Shown here piece by piece: positions 36,099-49,800 of a stretch of 64,000 nucleotides of DNA. The stretch comes from Strongylocentrotus purpuratus (lineage: Eukaryota; Echinodermata; Echinoidea; Camarodonta; Strongylocentrotidae): positions 1,435,001-1,499,000 of the forward strand of contig NW_022145526.1 of NCBI RefSeq assembly GCF_000002235.5, given 5' to 3'. The notes below the pieces were generated by a model that made no database searches, was not told where the DNA came from, and saw nothing but the letters and a program-made list of their open reading frames with translations. The position numbers were made by a program, and so were the translations under genes. The first letter of the stretch is position 1. The number at the start of each line of letters is the position of its first letter.

Positions 36099-37703
36099 CT
36101 TTTAAAGTCCACTCCAAAGTTTATTAAACCCAAAATTGAAATTCTTTTTGCCCAAGTGATCGTGAGCCCGGCAGTCACAGAGCAGCGCCAGATCGACGTT
36201 GCTCTATCCCTTTAATGTTGAACGCCAAACAAGGTAGCAGCAACTCCCGTCTTTTAACGTCTTTTGGTATACTATGTCCCTTTTGCAGCCAACATCAAAT
36301 TCTGTAGAACTTTGCAGGAATTATGAATATGTACAGTATGTCCTATCTGTGAAATTTTAACGTTAGCACTTAGCAGTGTCCTAATATTCAAATTATGCAA
36401 GGAAACCCGTTTACTTGCTAGACTTCACTGTCAGACACTATTGAGTGACTGACTTTTTCTTCTTTGGTAATAACATTGCATAACAGAGCTGTAAAGGGTA
36501 CATGGGCATTTGTCTACATGAGCATTTGTCTACATCAATAACACACTTCTTTTCATGGCCAAAATTAACCTGATTGAATCTTTGTGCAGCACAAAACGTA
36601 CGACCATTCGGTACAATGGTCTGAAAATCAGACTATTGCTTACTGACTTGGTAGCACTTAAGTTGATTTGACAACTAATAGTCAACATTTTCCCACTTAA
36701 AGACATTTTCAAGCCCCCTTTTTTAGGAAAGTTCTAAAGTAGTATGGAGTTTAATCTCTTCATTTTTTGGGGCCTGCAAATGGGACATAGTACCTTTAAT
36801 GCCAGCATTCCAGCAAACGCCCACAAAATGTGTGAATTCTGTTTTCTGAAAAACACATCAAACTTCTACTCTATGGCATTGTATAATTGATATGTTGATG
36901 CGTGTTTTTACCATGATCGTTCGATAAGCAGTAGAGCGTTGCGATATGATTAGGTAGGGAATTCCATGCTGTAAGTCAGCCATGGTTTATCACCACGTTC
37001 TGGCGTCAATTTAACAAAAAAAGGGTTTTTCCAGCATTTTGTTTATTTCTGTTTTGCAGTTTCATTCAAAGTCATGCCACGTTTGATATAATCTGAGTTG
37101 AGTGGATGATTTTTCTCAGCGAACTTTTCTGATTTTTTTTTTTCAGCCAATTTTTCATTTAGCCAGATTTCAATTTTCATGAAAGGAGACACCTTTTGCC
37201 CTCTTCCCTCCCTCTTTCTCATATTCTCACATTTACACTTTCTGTCTATCATTATTGAATTATAGAAAAGGACCAAGAAAACAAGTAATGTTGTAGTGTG
37301 TACATATATGTCTCACTTGTTGTCTCCCCCATTCTCTATCCTCTCTTCCTATCTCTCTGGTTTCCATCTCTCTTTTTCCTCTCTTTTCACTCTGTTTCTC
37401 TGTATATGTAACTCTTCTTTTTATTTCCCTATCTATATATATCTTTCTGTTCATTCTCTTTTCCTCTGAACTTTTCTCTTTTAACCCATCTTCCTCTCCT
37501 TCTCTCTTTCCCTCCTCCTTTCTCTCTCTCTATCTTACTCTCCCTCCCTTGCTCCCTCTCTTGCTGCCTTTTATCTATCTCTCCTGTTTCCATCTCCATT
37601 CTTCCTCTCTTTGTAAACTTCCTGTTTCTCTCTATCTCTGTATTTCTCTTAATCCCCTTTTTTCCTCAGTAATTTTCTCCTTTAACCTTTCTTCCTCCCC
37701 CAC

Positions 37704-37739
<36 letters not shown>

Positions 37740-37801
37740 TCTGCCTCCCCCTCTCCTTCTCTGCCTCCCTCTCTGCCTCCCCCTCTCCCTCTCTGCCTCC
37801 C

Positions 37802-37838
<37 letters not shown>

Positions 37839-40800
37839 CTTCTCTCTCCCCCCTCTCTCTCCTCCTCTCTCTCTCTCTCTCTCTCTCTTGCTCTCTCCCT
37901 CTCTTTCTCTCCTCCCTTTCATTCAGTTGGTGGTGAGCAAGGTCATTATAAAATGGCCTGTCCATTCAAATAAATTTCTTTATTCCTTTATTCCAGCTTT
38001 TCAATAGATTTACCTAGTATTATGACCACCCCCATAGGGATGATCTATTTGTTCATGTTTTTCATTTGAAATGCTCCTTTTATGCTAGAAATAATAACTC
38101 CCCTAGTGGCACCGATTTTACTCTAAAGCCCGGCACCCTTAAATCCAAATGTGGTTGATTTTTGTCCCTCTTTTTTTTTTTATAAATAAAGGGTAACTTG
38201 AGCCATATGATCTATTTATCTCCACGCATACACACATTCTTGTGGCAAGATGTACACTTTGCATTTAAGTGGGCGTTTTTTATGAAATAGTTTTGTGCAA
38301 AGTTTGTTTAAACATTGTGTTCCTGAGGTGTTTTGATGGATGTTATGTTGTACTTATTCAGCATGTCTTGCATCTACTGGTTTTATGCCTTACGTTGACG
38401 CACTGCATATATTTTGCATGAATTTTTGTTGTTCTTTTTAAGGCAGATTGGAAGGGGGCCCTCTCTATTAACATACAAACATGTATACACATGTATCTTT
38501 CTTGGTGGGTTCTCACCCCAAACTCTCTTTCCTCCCTCCATTACCTTCTTTATCTCTCTGTCTCTATCTCTTTCCTTCTCTTCTTTCCTCTCATTATTTC
38601 CCCTCTCTGTATCTGCCTTATTAACAACATAGCATACAGTTATCAACAGAATTATTCATACTCCTTTTTAATATGATGTTTTTTGTCATTTTCTAAACTC
38701 AAGAATGAAAAGTGGATGGGTTGAATTAGGGCCACTGTTGAATACTTTTAGATATAACTGTAAGCTTTTAATATCACATTCTCAAGAAACATAAATTAGG
38801 TAAAATCAATTTTGTTTTGTCGTGTTCACATAACTAAAATATTAAAAAACTTGGTTAGGGTATAAATAATTCAGTTATCAAATAGTCTCTTGATCCTCCG
38901 TCTTTCACCCAAAACTTGTATCGACCACGGAAAGCATTTCCCATACATTGAAAGCCATGACCTGAAATGCCCTTCCCTCCAAATTGAATACCCTAGGGGT
39001 GAAAAAAATCACTCATCCTTTTTTAAAAGATTTTCATTCATCAATAATACTGTAACCTCGTCCTCTATTTTAAAGCATTTTATTGTTGAATAAAAAGAAA
39101 GAAAAGGAAGAATGCGATAGCTCCATAGTTTGGGACACTGCTATATTTTAAAGTGATGCCCGAGTTGGAGAAAGTAGTGACTTACTGACTGCTTTGCCTG
39201 TCTATCTGGTGCTCTGCTGTTTAATAGGTTTTAAGCATTGAAAGCACTCTAATTTGTTTCTGTCTTGAGCTCTTTCTTTCATCTGTTAGTGTGTTTCATT
39301 TGCTTTGAAACCATCCAACATCATAAGTCTTTTCCTTCCCCTTGGTCTTTTTTTCCTTCCATCCTTCCGTCCATGATATCTCTCAGGAGTCCATCATGCC
39401 GTAGAATAAGCCCAATCCGTTTCTTCTATCTCTGCATCCATTCTGTTACTAGATTCCGTTCCTCCCCGGCTCACTGTAAAACTTCAATATGTGTCCCTCT
39501 TTCCACCCAGCTTATCTTTGCCATCTTCCTCCACAGCTACATTTCACAACTCTTCAATCTTTTTCACTCCAACCTTTTTAAAGACATTATTTTGCCTGAA
39601 TGTTAATAAAACATGTGTATGCTTGTACATACGTGCAGGTAATAACTTAATTATTCATACCCCTTGTAAGTTTGATATGTTTTGTGCTTTTCGTAACTCC
39701 AGAATAAAAGGTGAACTGGTCGAATGCTTTTACCGTAGATGTAATTTTTGATATGTCACATTCTAAAAAACATAATTCGGGACACATACTTAATTAACTA
39801 CAAAACTTGGTAAGGATATGAATAATTAAATTGTTTAGTTTAAGAAACAGGGAACCAGCAGCTTTAAACGTCTCTAGCCTTTTCAATAATAATATAATAA
39901 TCATGAATTTTTAAAGAGGAAGTTGAGTTCTGGTCATGCGATTGCATTGTGACGGAAACGGTGTGGAATCGACCAGAAAGGTTGATCATCTAGCATATAA
40001 GAATTTGTGTGTGTATTGCAAGGTTCTGGAATCATCAAAATGATAAGAAATTTGGCCAAGTCTTGGTAAAGTTACAAACTCTGTACAGGGAAAGACGTAC
40101 ATGTTTATGGGACTACACGAATACGTGGCGTAAAAATCCTACCCGATTTTTTACAATGTTACATGACATATTTATAATATGAAGGCATTTGAAGAGCCAT
40201 GCTTTTCAGGGAACATGTCTTATCTGATGTTCTTCCACACTAGCATAATAAGAATGATAACGCTCACAAATTATTTTTCACCTCTTCCCAGAACTCAACC
40301 TTCTCTTTAAAGTGCAGAAACTGTGCATAATATAAAATTCTACTGTGCTACAAGAGTTTTTCTCATGTGCTTATAAAACCACTATATCGACCAAACAGGT
40401 TTTTCAGGAATTTTGAATAAAAATAAACATTTTAAAGGAATATTAACCAATCAGGATTTGTGAACGAAACTTGCTGTTGCACAACATATTCTTTCAAGAG
40501 TGATTAGCTGGCCCTGATTAGGGCCAACCCTTGATCAACGTTTCTATAGGTTGTACTTATCAATGTCTTCAGGATCCGGGTTTTTCAGGCACATTGACCA
40601 AACAGGATTTTTGAGGAATTATTAACCCATCAGGATTTTCAGGGATTATAGACCAGTCGTGATTTTGGAGAAATATGGACCTAACAGGATTTTAAAGGAA
40701 TTTTGACACAATCAGGATTTGTGAGCAGAGTGATTAGGGCTCACTCATCAGGATAAGGATATTGACCAATCAGCATTTTCCAGCAATTGTTTACCAGGAT

Positions 40801-43800
40801 CTTTGAGGAAAATGGACCTAACTGGATTATTTCTAAGGAATGTTGAACTATCAGGATTTTTCAGGGATTCGACAACCACGATTTTCAAAGAATGTTGACC
40901 AGTTAGGAGTTTTGAGGAATATTGGCCGATCAGGATACTGAGGAATATTGACCAATTATGTTTGGAGTAATTTGCATTCACTTGTTGACCAATCAGGATG
41001 TCTGGAGTAATCTGCATTCACTAGTTGACCAATCAGGATCTCTGGATGTGATGTCAATCATCTGGTAATGACCAATAGGAGCCACTGCAGGGCTTTCAAA
41101 TATCACCTGCAATGCCCTCCCTATTGGACTGCACCAAAGATTGACAAGTAGAGGCGAGGCTGTCGGCTTCCAGTCGCATCTCTGATGATTTCCAGTCCTC
41201 AAATAGTTCTCCATATACTGTCTACCTGCAGTACATTAAACTATACGTGCCTTGGTTCCAATCACAAATAGTAGAAATAATATGGATTTATGTAGCACTT
41301 AATATGAAAAACAGTTTCTAAGCACTTTACAGAAATTATTAGCCTAGTTATTGGATTCATTCTCGCACAATGTGTACCATCTCCAGCCCCTGGGGAGTAT
41401 TACTACCATATATGGTCACCGTGAAGGCATATGGCAATTACTCACACAAACTTTATCCCAAACCCAACCATAACCCTAACTACATGTAGATATACTTTGA
41501 TGAATTGAGGTTATGACCATACTATCACTTACTTTCTATTCATGTGATTTTTCTTTCTAATTTTCTCATGAAATGTTTTTGTCTTCAGGAAGTTAGTGCA
41601 TGAATACAAAAAGGGGATTGTGCATTTCATGGTTCAAAATGCTATGCCATTGTACCTTTTTGGCTGCAGATCAATTTGTGTTGTCTTTTAAGAAGAAATA
41701 GAGCCAATTGATCTCTGCCTCTCTCTCTCTCTTTATATTGTGAGAAAAGAGGCTTTTTTAAATATCACAATACAGAAAGAATCAGACCAAAATAAATTGG
41801 AAAAATTAATGATCCATGATTCCTTCACTATACAAACAACGAAATTGCCGGCAGGAACTATTATTATGTGTCCGAAAATGCTACCCTATGTACCTGCTTC
41901 TCCGTTGGTGTGGACAAGTTTGCTGAGGCAGAGTTCAGTTGTATCTTAGGGATGGCAGTTTTCAGGCTTTTGCCCGATTCTCTTTTTCAGAACCTTTTAG
42001 AAATATGAGGCAGTACAGAGGCCATGAGTTATCATGCCATGTGAAGTTATGCATGAAGAAGAAAAAAACACTTGTAGAAATTCTTAGAACTGGGCTCATT
42101 AAAAAGTTTGGTGGTGCAACCTTCTCCATTTTATCGTCATTGCACTACAAGCCGTCTTAGTTGTGGCTTTGAGCAAGAAACAAATTTAAGATTGTGAGAT
42201 CATAAAGTCATGATTTTGTCCTTGTTATTTGCCTGATTTTAAAGTTTTATTACGTTATATAATCTCTCATCCTGTAAATCTATTCCCCACATTTTGATGA
42301 ATATTATACAACTTAAACTTTATTGCTTTCGACTTTGGTAAAGTAACTAATCATGATTTTGCATAACAAGCTAACACATATCAAAAGGAGAATTTTTCCC
42401 GGTATTATTCTTTCTGGTGCAACTACCGTACTGCATTGATTTGAAATGCAGTCTGTGAACGAGTGATCTCCGCCCCAGAAACATTAAGGGCGTTAGCTCG
42501 AATCCCTCAATGCCAAGTTAACGCCCTTCTGGCTGTCAATGCCAGCATCGCGTGAGATAAAACCCTGAGAGAGAGAGAAAATTGATTGCTGTAATTCTGT
42601 CATCCAGAACAGAATCGTGGCACCAAGTTCCTTTTGAACATCACTCAACCGCATATGATTGCGATGCTATTTGCAGGTGTACGATCTATAGGGGGTATTT
42701 GCACAAGACACGGCGCTTGAGCGTTATGGGTCCTTTACATTGCATAGAACGCTACATGATTCTCATAGAGTTGGGGAAGACTAGCACCTAAGGTATTCAA
42801 TCACCTTTTAATGGTTTTTCATGTTTCATAGATTCTTTTGAAAAACTGAAATCTAACCCTGTATTGAAAAACTTTTCCAAGGACCACCATGTGAAAAAAG
42901 CAACTTTTGAGTTCGAACTTGTGAAGTCTGATGTACAATGAGTGATTTTCAAACTGGAATTAGTATATAAAAATATTGCAGGAGTAGGCGATCGTGGCAT
43001 TGAAGGGGTTGGAAGACATAGTGGTAGATTCCTAACAAATGACCATGAAAAGTTTAACAACTCTGGGGGTGTTTTTACAAAGACTAAGATCAACTTTGAG
43101 TTGGACCTAACTATGGCAGGCCGTTCATGCCACTGTTTGCTCTCACCATTAACTGGTATTAATCTCTCAAAGGACGTCCAAATGATGGTCACAAATCTAC
43201 AGAATTTACAATTTTTGATAATTCATTATTGAAGGAAAATATAATATCTAAAGACCATAATAGTGAGAGCAAACAGTGGCATAAAAGGCCTATAATAGTC
43301 ATGTCCAACTTAAAGTCAATCTTAGTCTTTGTGACCCCCCCCCCCCCCCTGGAAGTGTTTTTTGTTTCCCATGGGTTTGATTCTCATGAGACCTGGGCCC
43401 TGTTTCATAAAACTTGATATCAATAACAAGTTACAAGCTACTGTTATAAGCTACTGAAATCGTGGCATCTGATTGGCTGAGAGCAAATTTATCATAGAAA
43501 TTTAGCATTTGTCATTGATAACAAGTTTTATGAAACAGGGACCTGAAGCAATCAGCCGAGACGACCAAGGTTATACCATGATATCCATGATTGCTCATCT
43601 TCCAAAATCAATATGAAAACATATGAAGCAATTAGGTTACAATCAACCAGACCTGTCAGTTAAGAATCATTTTTGAAGGGAATAAAAAAGAAAAATATTG
43701 CCTGTTTCCATGTTTATAGATTTAGTTGCATTCTGGTACTGCGATTGCATAATAAAAGAAACTGTTCATATTGTATGATCTTGCAAAATCAATATGAAAA

Positions 43801-46800
43801 CATCTGAAGCAATTAGTTACAATCAGCCAAACCTGTCAGTTAAGAATCATTTTTTAAGGGAATAAAAGAACATAATATCTGTTTCCATGTTTATAGCTTA
43901 AGTTGTTTTCTGGTTGTGTGATTGCATAAAAAAGAAACTTTTCATATTGATGATTGCTAAAGCAGGTTTGACTCTTGTTTACGAAGCAAATAGGCGTTTA
44001 GTTCTGATGTAAAGTCACTCCATTTTGGCCGGAGTAATGTTCCGAACTCACATAATATTATTGTTATTGCGTTTTATTTCAGATGTAAAAGTCACTCCCA
44101 TCGGGCAGCGGTAATGTTCTGAACTTACATAATATTATAATTGCACAAACATTGGCATCTTTGTGAAAGAATTAGTACAGAGTTATTTTATCAGATAGAC
44201 CTAATCTAGGCGTTTTATTTCTGATGTAAAAGTTACTCCATTGAGGCAGGGGTAATTTTTTTCTGAACTCCCATAATATTATCAAAGTTGCGCAAACGTT
44301 GTCATCTTTGTGGTAAACTTAGTACAGAGTTATTTTATCAAATAGACCTAATCTAGGCATTTTAATGCAGATGTAAAAGTCATTCCATTGGGGCAGGGGT
44401 GATGTTCTGAACTCACATAATAGTATTGTAATTGCGCAAACGTTGGCATCTTTGTGGAAGAACTACTTCAGAGTTATTTTATCAGATAGACCTGCAAGCT
44501 ACAATGTAGGCGTTTTATTTATGATTTAAAAGTCACTCCATTCGGGCAGGGGTAATGTTGTGAAATCACATAGTATCATTATAATTGCGCATACGTTGGC
44601 ATCTTTGTGGAATCATTAGTGCAGAGTTATTACCTTAGAAAGGCCTGATGCTCAGTTGCCATCATGATAAATTGGTAGACCAGCTCCATTAGAGTTTTAA
44701 TGTACATTTTTATCAGCATTGTTGTTACTTCTGATTATTTATAAAATTTGCATTGTTTTATCCAGCTTGGATTTCGATAAAAAAGAGGGATACAATTTAC
44801 ATATTGTTGTATTTCACAGTCCTTTTTGTGTTTGAATTTGTTTAAAGCTACACATTTTTGTTCTCTTGTAATTCTGACTGACTTCTTTGAAGAAGAGATT
44901 TCTTTTTTAAGGATTATAACAAGTACTAACAATTCATTTATTTGTTGTATAGTACATGTACATGTATCTGCCTTGAAATGAAGAAACTACAGAAAATGTC
45001 ATGCATTATGTTCTTTTAAAAAAATGGTGCGAATGTTTAGCACCTCTTGAATGTTTGTAGAGAGATTAAATAATCCGATAAAGATATTACTTCAAGGCTA
45101 AAGAGATTGAATAAATATCATTGGTGATTGTGAATGCAATGGGCCATATGAGAAGTGTCCTTGGCTTTAGAATCGGGACACAAGAAAAAGTTTCAAAGGA
45201 GATTATTCATCGCAAATCAAGTTAGAAAAGATTAAAGAAAGGAGTTATTTTGGGTCTTTTGTTGAAGAGGTGCAGCCCAGCAGTCATACTTGGATTGATG
45301 CTCCGACCCCCACCAAGATTTTCCCTTTAGTTGAACTTCCTCCCCCCCCCCCCCCTCTCCAGCCCCTTTGGTTTTCCACTCTCTGTTAGGATATATACCG
45401 ATGTTAGATAGCTATAAAACAATTGGGTAGGATAATGCATGAATGGAGGCTTCTTGAGTTGCCTTCTACAATGTACATGCGTTTTGTTCCTAGAGATAGC
45501 GATAGATTTTTTTTTTTCTTTTTTTTTTTTTTTGGGGGGGGGGGGGGGTTACCACAGGCGTATTTGGACCCAAATGTGTATCCCTATCTTGAAAGTAGGT
45601 CCAGTTGAAACTGATTGTGTGTTTTACCCCCAGCAGACTATTAACAGACTATCGATTCACTTAACTATGAATTGTGAAGTCTAAATTTACCGCCTTTTTT
45701 TTCTCAATCAGTCGTTTTGTGTTCAGTTTATGAATCTTTTCTTTTGATATAAAGTCATCTTTGATATACATAAGGATCACCAAAAGAAAACTCACTTTTA
45801 CAAGAGCGAAATTAAAGAGAGCTCCCATTTCAAAAAATATTTAGGAAAATATATCTATGAGATATATATTTTAATTAATTTTTTTTTCTTCAGTATATTA
45901 TTATTCTATATATGGAGATACATTTAGGTAAATTCAGTGAAAAAAGCAGAAAGAATCTTACAGAAAACTGTAAAGAACATCATTCATACATTCAGTTTAA
46001 AGATTCATGCCTGCGGCTATATGACAAGATCTATCTATATTAATCAGAAATGCTTTAGCTTAAACAAAATAATAGATCCACTCAAATATGCTTAAATATA
46101 CTTTTGTCTCCAGAATCATATATATAATGCGACAAGTCTGACTATAAGCCACAATGTATTCTTACAAAACTAAGTGCAGTCAATTATGACTGATACTCTA
46201 CTGGTACATGTCAGGAGGTGTAAATATATAAATGACATCTAGCTAAATACTTTGACAAAATAACATTAAACAGATCTGATAAAGTCATAAATTCTAAGCC
46301 AAGAATTGTCAAAATATGTGAGATTTAGAACTTCTGTTTACAAGATCAAAATACACCTTTTCAAAAAATTATTAAAAGTTGGAAAGAAAGAGAGATTCTA
46401 TCCTTTTGCTAAGCATTATGGAATTTTTTTTACACCATTTCTTTATATTACTTCTAAAATCAAGCTCTAAAGTGTCAATGTGTTATATATTTGCCTGATA
46501 CCTTCCTGGAAAAACAATAATCTGAAACATATGCATGATTAAACTATACTCATTGCAACTTTACAACTATTAAAACTAAAAGTTTGAATATATGTTCAAA
46601 TATTAAGTACAAGTTCAATATTTTTGCTAGGCTTATCAAAAATATACAACAGTTGTAGTGTCTAATCTCAAGTATAAAGATATAAAATGATTTCTAGGTA
46701 GGCTGGTTCATACTTACCCCAACAATTGTTTCTTTAACTCGTGCATGCTTGAACTAGAAACTTATTTTCAGGAAAGAAATGCAAAATCTATATTGACTAC

Positions 46801-49800
46801 CATCACAGTCACACCGTTCATGAAGTGAGCTTAAGCCTTATGGGAGAGCCTGTGTAACATCAGCCTTAGAACGCTTAACAAAACAATGAAATAGCGAAGC
46901 CTGAACACATTCCTCAACAACGGTGTGGATAGGGGTGGTAGATGAGCCCTTCGTGGTGTACTTTTGTAGAATGGCAGCTAATCGATTCTGGGGCACAGTT
47001 TTAAAACTTTGCTCCAAACGGTGAGAAGCCAAACAATTTGGGAGTCGTGAATAGGCCCACTCATCTGTGAAAAGCTTTTGGATTTCATATCTCTCGTGGA
47101 GGGGTTCCTATTGAAATTAGTGGTTTTATGGCATAAAAGGCAAAATTTGGAGTTAAAGGTCGTCCACTGTGAGTAATTGCGGCGGAACTACAAGTCAGGA
47201 CTAGAGTAAAAGGTACTTACAGTATGTTGATGGATACTGTTGGGGTTGTTTTCTCACAGCAATTTTTATACATTTTATCTCTCAATACCTTCAAAAAATA
47301 TCTCAAAACTCAACTCTTCCCTTAACGACATAATTGTAAAGCATGTTTGAACATGTAAATGGAAAATATGCTATATAAACACATTTTTATAATTATTATT
47401 ATTATTATTGGCAGAGCTCTTTTGCAGTTTACCAGAGCAAGTGGTTGTTATTAAAATCAGGGTCCTCTGTCATAAAACATGTTATCAATAAAAAGGTTCA
47501 ATATAAGAGCTACTGAAATCATAGCATTTGATTGACTGAGAGCAAATTTGCAATAGAAATTTAGCATTTTTTTTATTGATAACAAATTTTCTGGACTGTG
47601 TCTGTATTTATATTTATATTCTGACTCTTAAAGTATTTGTCATTTAGAAAAAAAACATTATGATAATGTGAACATAACTTTGTCCCCCTTTAAATTGATG
47701 TATTAAGATTAGTAGAGGTGGTTCGTGGGAACAAGAGGGATACAGATTGACCCCTCCTGGTATAACCTTGATTCATACAATCATTCATTCATTCATTCAT
47801 TCATTCATTCATTCATTCATTCATACAATCATTCATTCATTTGTTCATTCATTCATTCATTCCTTCATTCATTCATTCATTCATACAATCATTCATTCAT
47901 TCATTCCTTCATTCATTCATTCATTCATTCATTCATTCATTCATTCATTCTACATTCCTTCATTCCTTCATTCGTTCAATGTATTTATTTAATATACGTT
48001 CAACATGGATATTTGTTTTACTCACATGTAAAATGTAGGCTCAGACATACATGTAGTTTACAATGAACATAAATAGGATTCAAATATTGCTTCATTTTGT
48101 TGATGACAAAAATCATTTGCTTGGATAAGATTTATATATTTTGTCCTTTATGAGATCTCATTTCAAAGAAATACATTCTTGCTTTGGGCATATCTATCAA
48201 AGTTATGACCATCAAAACTGATGGGCCAGTACGCTATATGGATTTTCATTCAAATGAAGTAATTCCAATCCCAACTCCCTGGTAATAGTCTGAGAAGAAC
48301 ATGTTACCAAATCTATCTTCATACCAGAACTCAAACTTTTCTTTAATAAATCAAACACATAGCCTTGGTTTACACGTTCTGGAAAACCTAATGTCTGCTA
48401 AACTCCAAATCTCATGGGTTCTTTCAAACTAAAATCCTGCATGTCATGGTCATATGGCAAGCACAAAAGATCCCGCAGAGCGCAGAATTTTTCAATCTCT
48501 ATCCATCAATTGAATCTCTCGACTGTACTTTGTTGAGAATATGTTTTTCAACAACTCATCATCGAAACCAGGTATAGGGTGTCTCATAAAAAAATGATGG
48601 TCACAAATGGTTTCTTTAATAATAAATAGTAATAATAAAATGGTGCTTATGAAGCACTTTCCACCAAAGTATATCATAAGTATGTCATGATCATATTGTG
48701 CATAAACTAAACATCTTGCAGAGCAGAGAATTTTCAGTCATTTTTTATCAATTGAATCTCTTCCTGTGCTGTGTTGAGAATATGTTTTTCAACAGCTCAT
48801 CATCAAAACCAGGTATAGGGTGTCTCATAAAAAAATGGTGGTCACAGATGGTTTCTTAAGCATGTCTTGGTCATATTGCATGAACTGAATATCCTGCAGT
48901 TTGTGCGATTCGATTTGCAATACCATTGCAAAATGTTTAAAATATGTAAAATATGAAACAATAAACTGAAACCCAAACTGAAACTTCAAGTTCAATGGAC
49001 TTAAGTTTGTATGGGGCCTGTTTTATGTAAGCATACAGGAGCGCATCAATTATTCTTTTCACAATTAGTTTTTGTGGTAATTGATAATATATTGATTGAA
49101 CTTGCAATATCTCTTTTTAGAAGTGACATTTAAAGCTCATATTTTGTCTATATTATAACAACATTGAACCAATAACATGAAACACAACATATATTTGGGT
49201 GATTTTGGCGTATTTAAATAAAAAGATGATTATTTCAAATTTAGTGCAGCAGAAACTTCAAATTCAGTGCAGCAGATTTAACTTTATATGTACATTGTGT
49301 GTGCAAAATTATTTGTTGGGATACAAAGGTTAAATCTTTTCCTTACCATAACAGAACTAACGGACTATTAGATCCATATCAAAAGAAGAACAACGTTTTT
49401 TTTTTGAAGAGTTTCAGTTGCCACGTCAGAGCTCCGAACCCTAGATATTGTTTCAGCATGGCTGGCTACAAAAGTGCAAGTTAACTTGGTTGACCCTCGG
49501 AACGCAATGGAGCGTGACCACATTGCCATTGCTGTAACACAATAGTGGGCTGGTCCATTATGCCCTGCGGGGAAGGTATCCATTAGTTTTACTTGGATGT
49601 GCATGGTTACCATGATAAAATTTTTGTTTAAAAGTTATTTCCAACTCGGAGCCGTTTGCAATCAACTAATCAAAGGTTAGGAACTTAGGATATTTTTTAA
49701 TGGATAAAGTTAGTGCCAATTTTAGGTTACTAACTATGTATTGCAAAGGGGCCTTTCACCCAGAATATATTACGATTACTTTGGGGTCAGTTGCACTGTG

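Noticed and set aside
37549-38007. Ser/Leu frames and minus-strand Arg/Glu frames
   Set aside because: Products of the CT/CCT tract.
42942-43232. 96-residue plus-strand frame
   Set aside because: It overlaps one arm and the loop of an inverted repeat and has no recognisable domain.
47725-48066. Frames with repeated His-Ser-Phe-Ile
   Set aside because: They are the CATT tetranucleotide repeat read in three frames.
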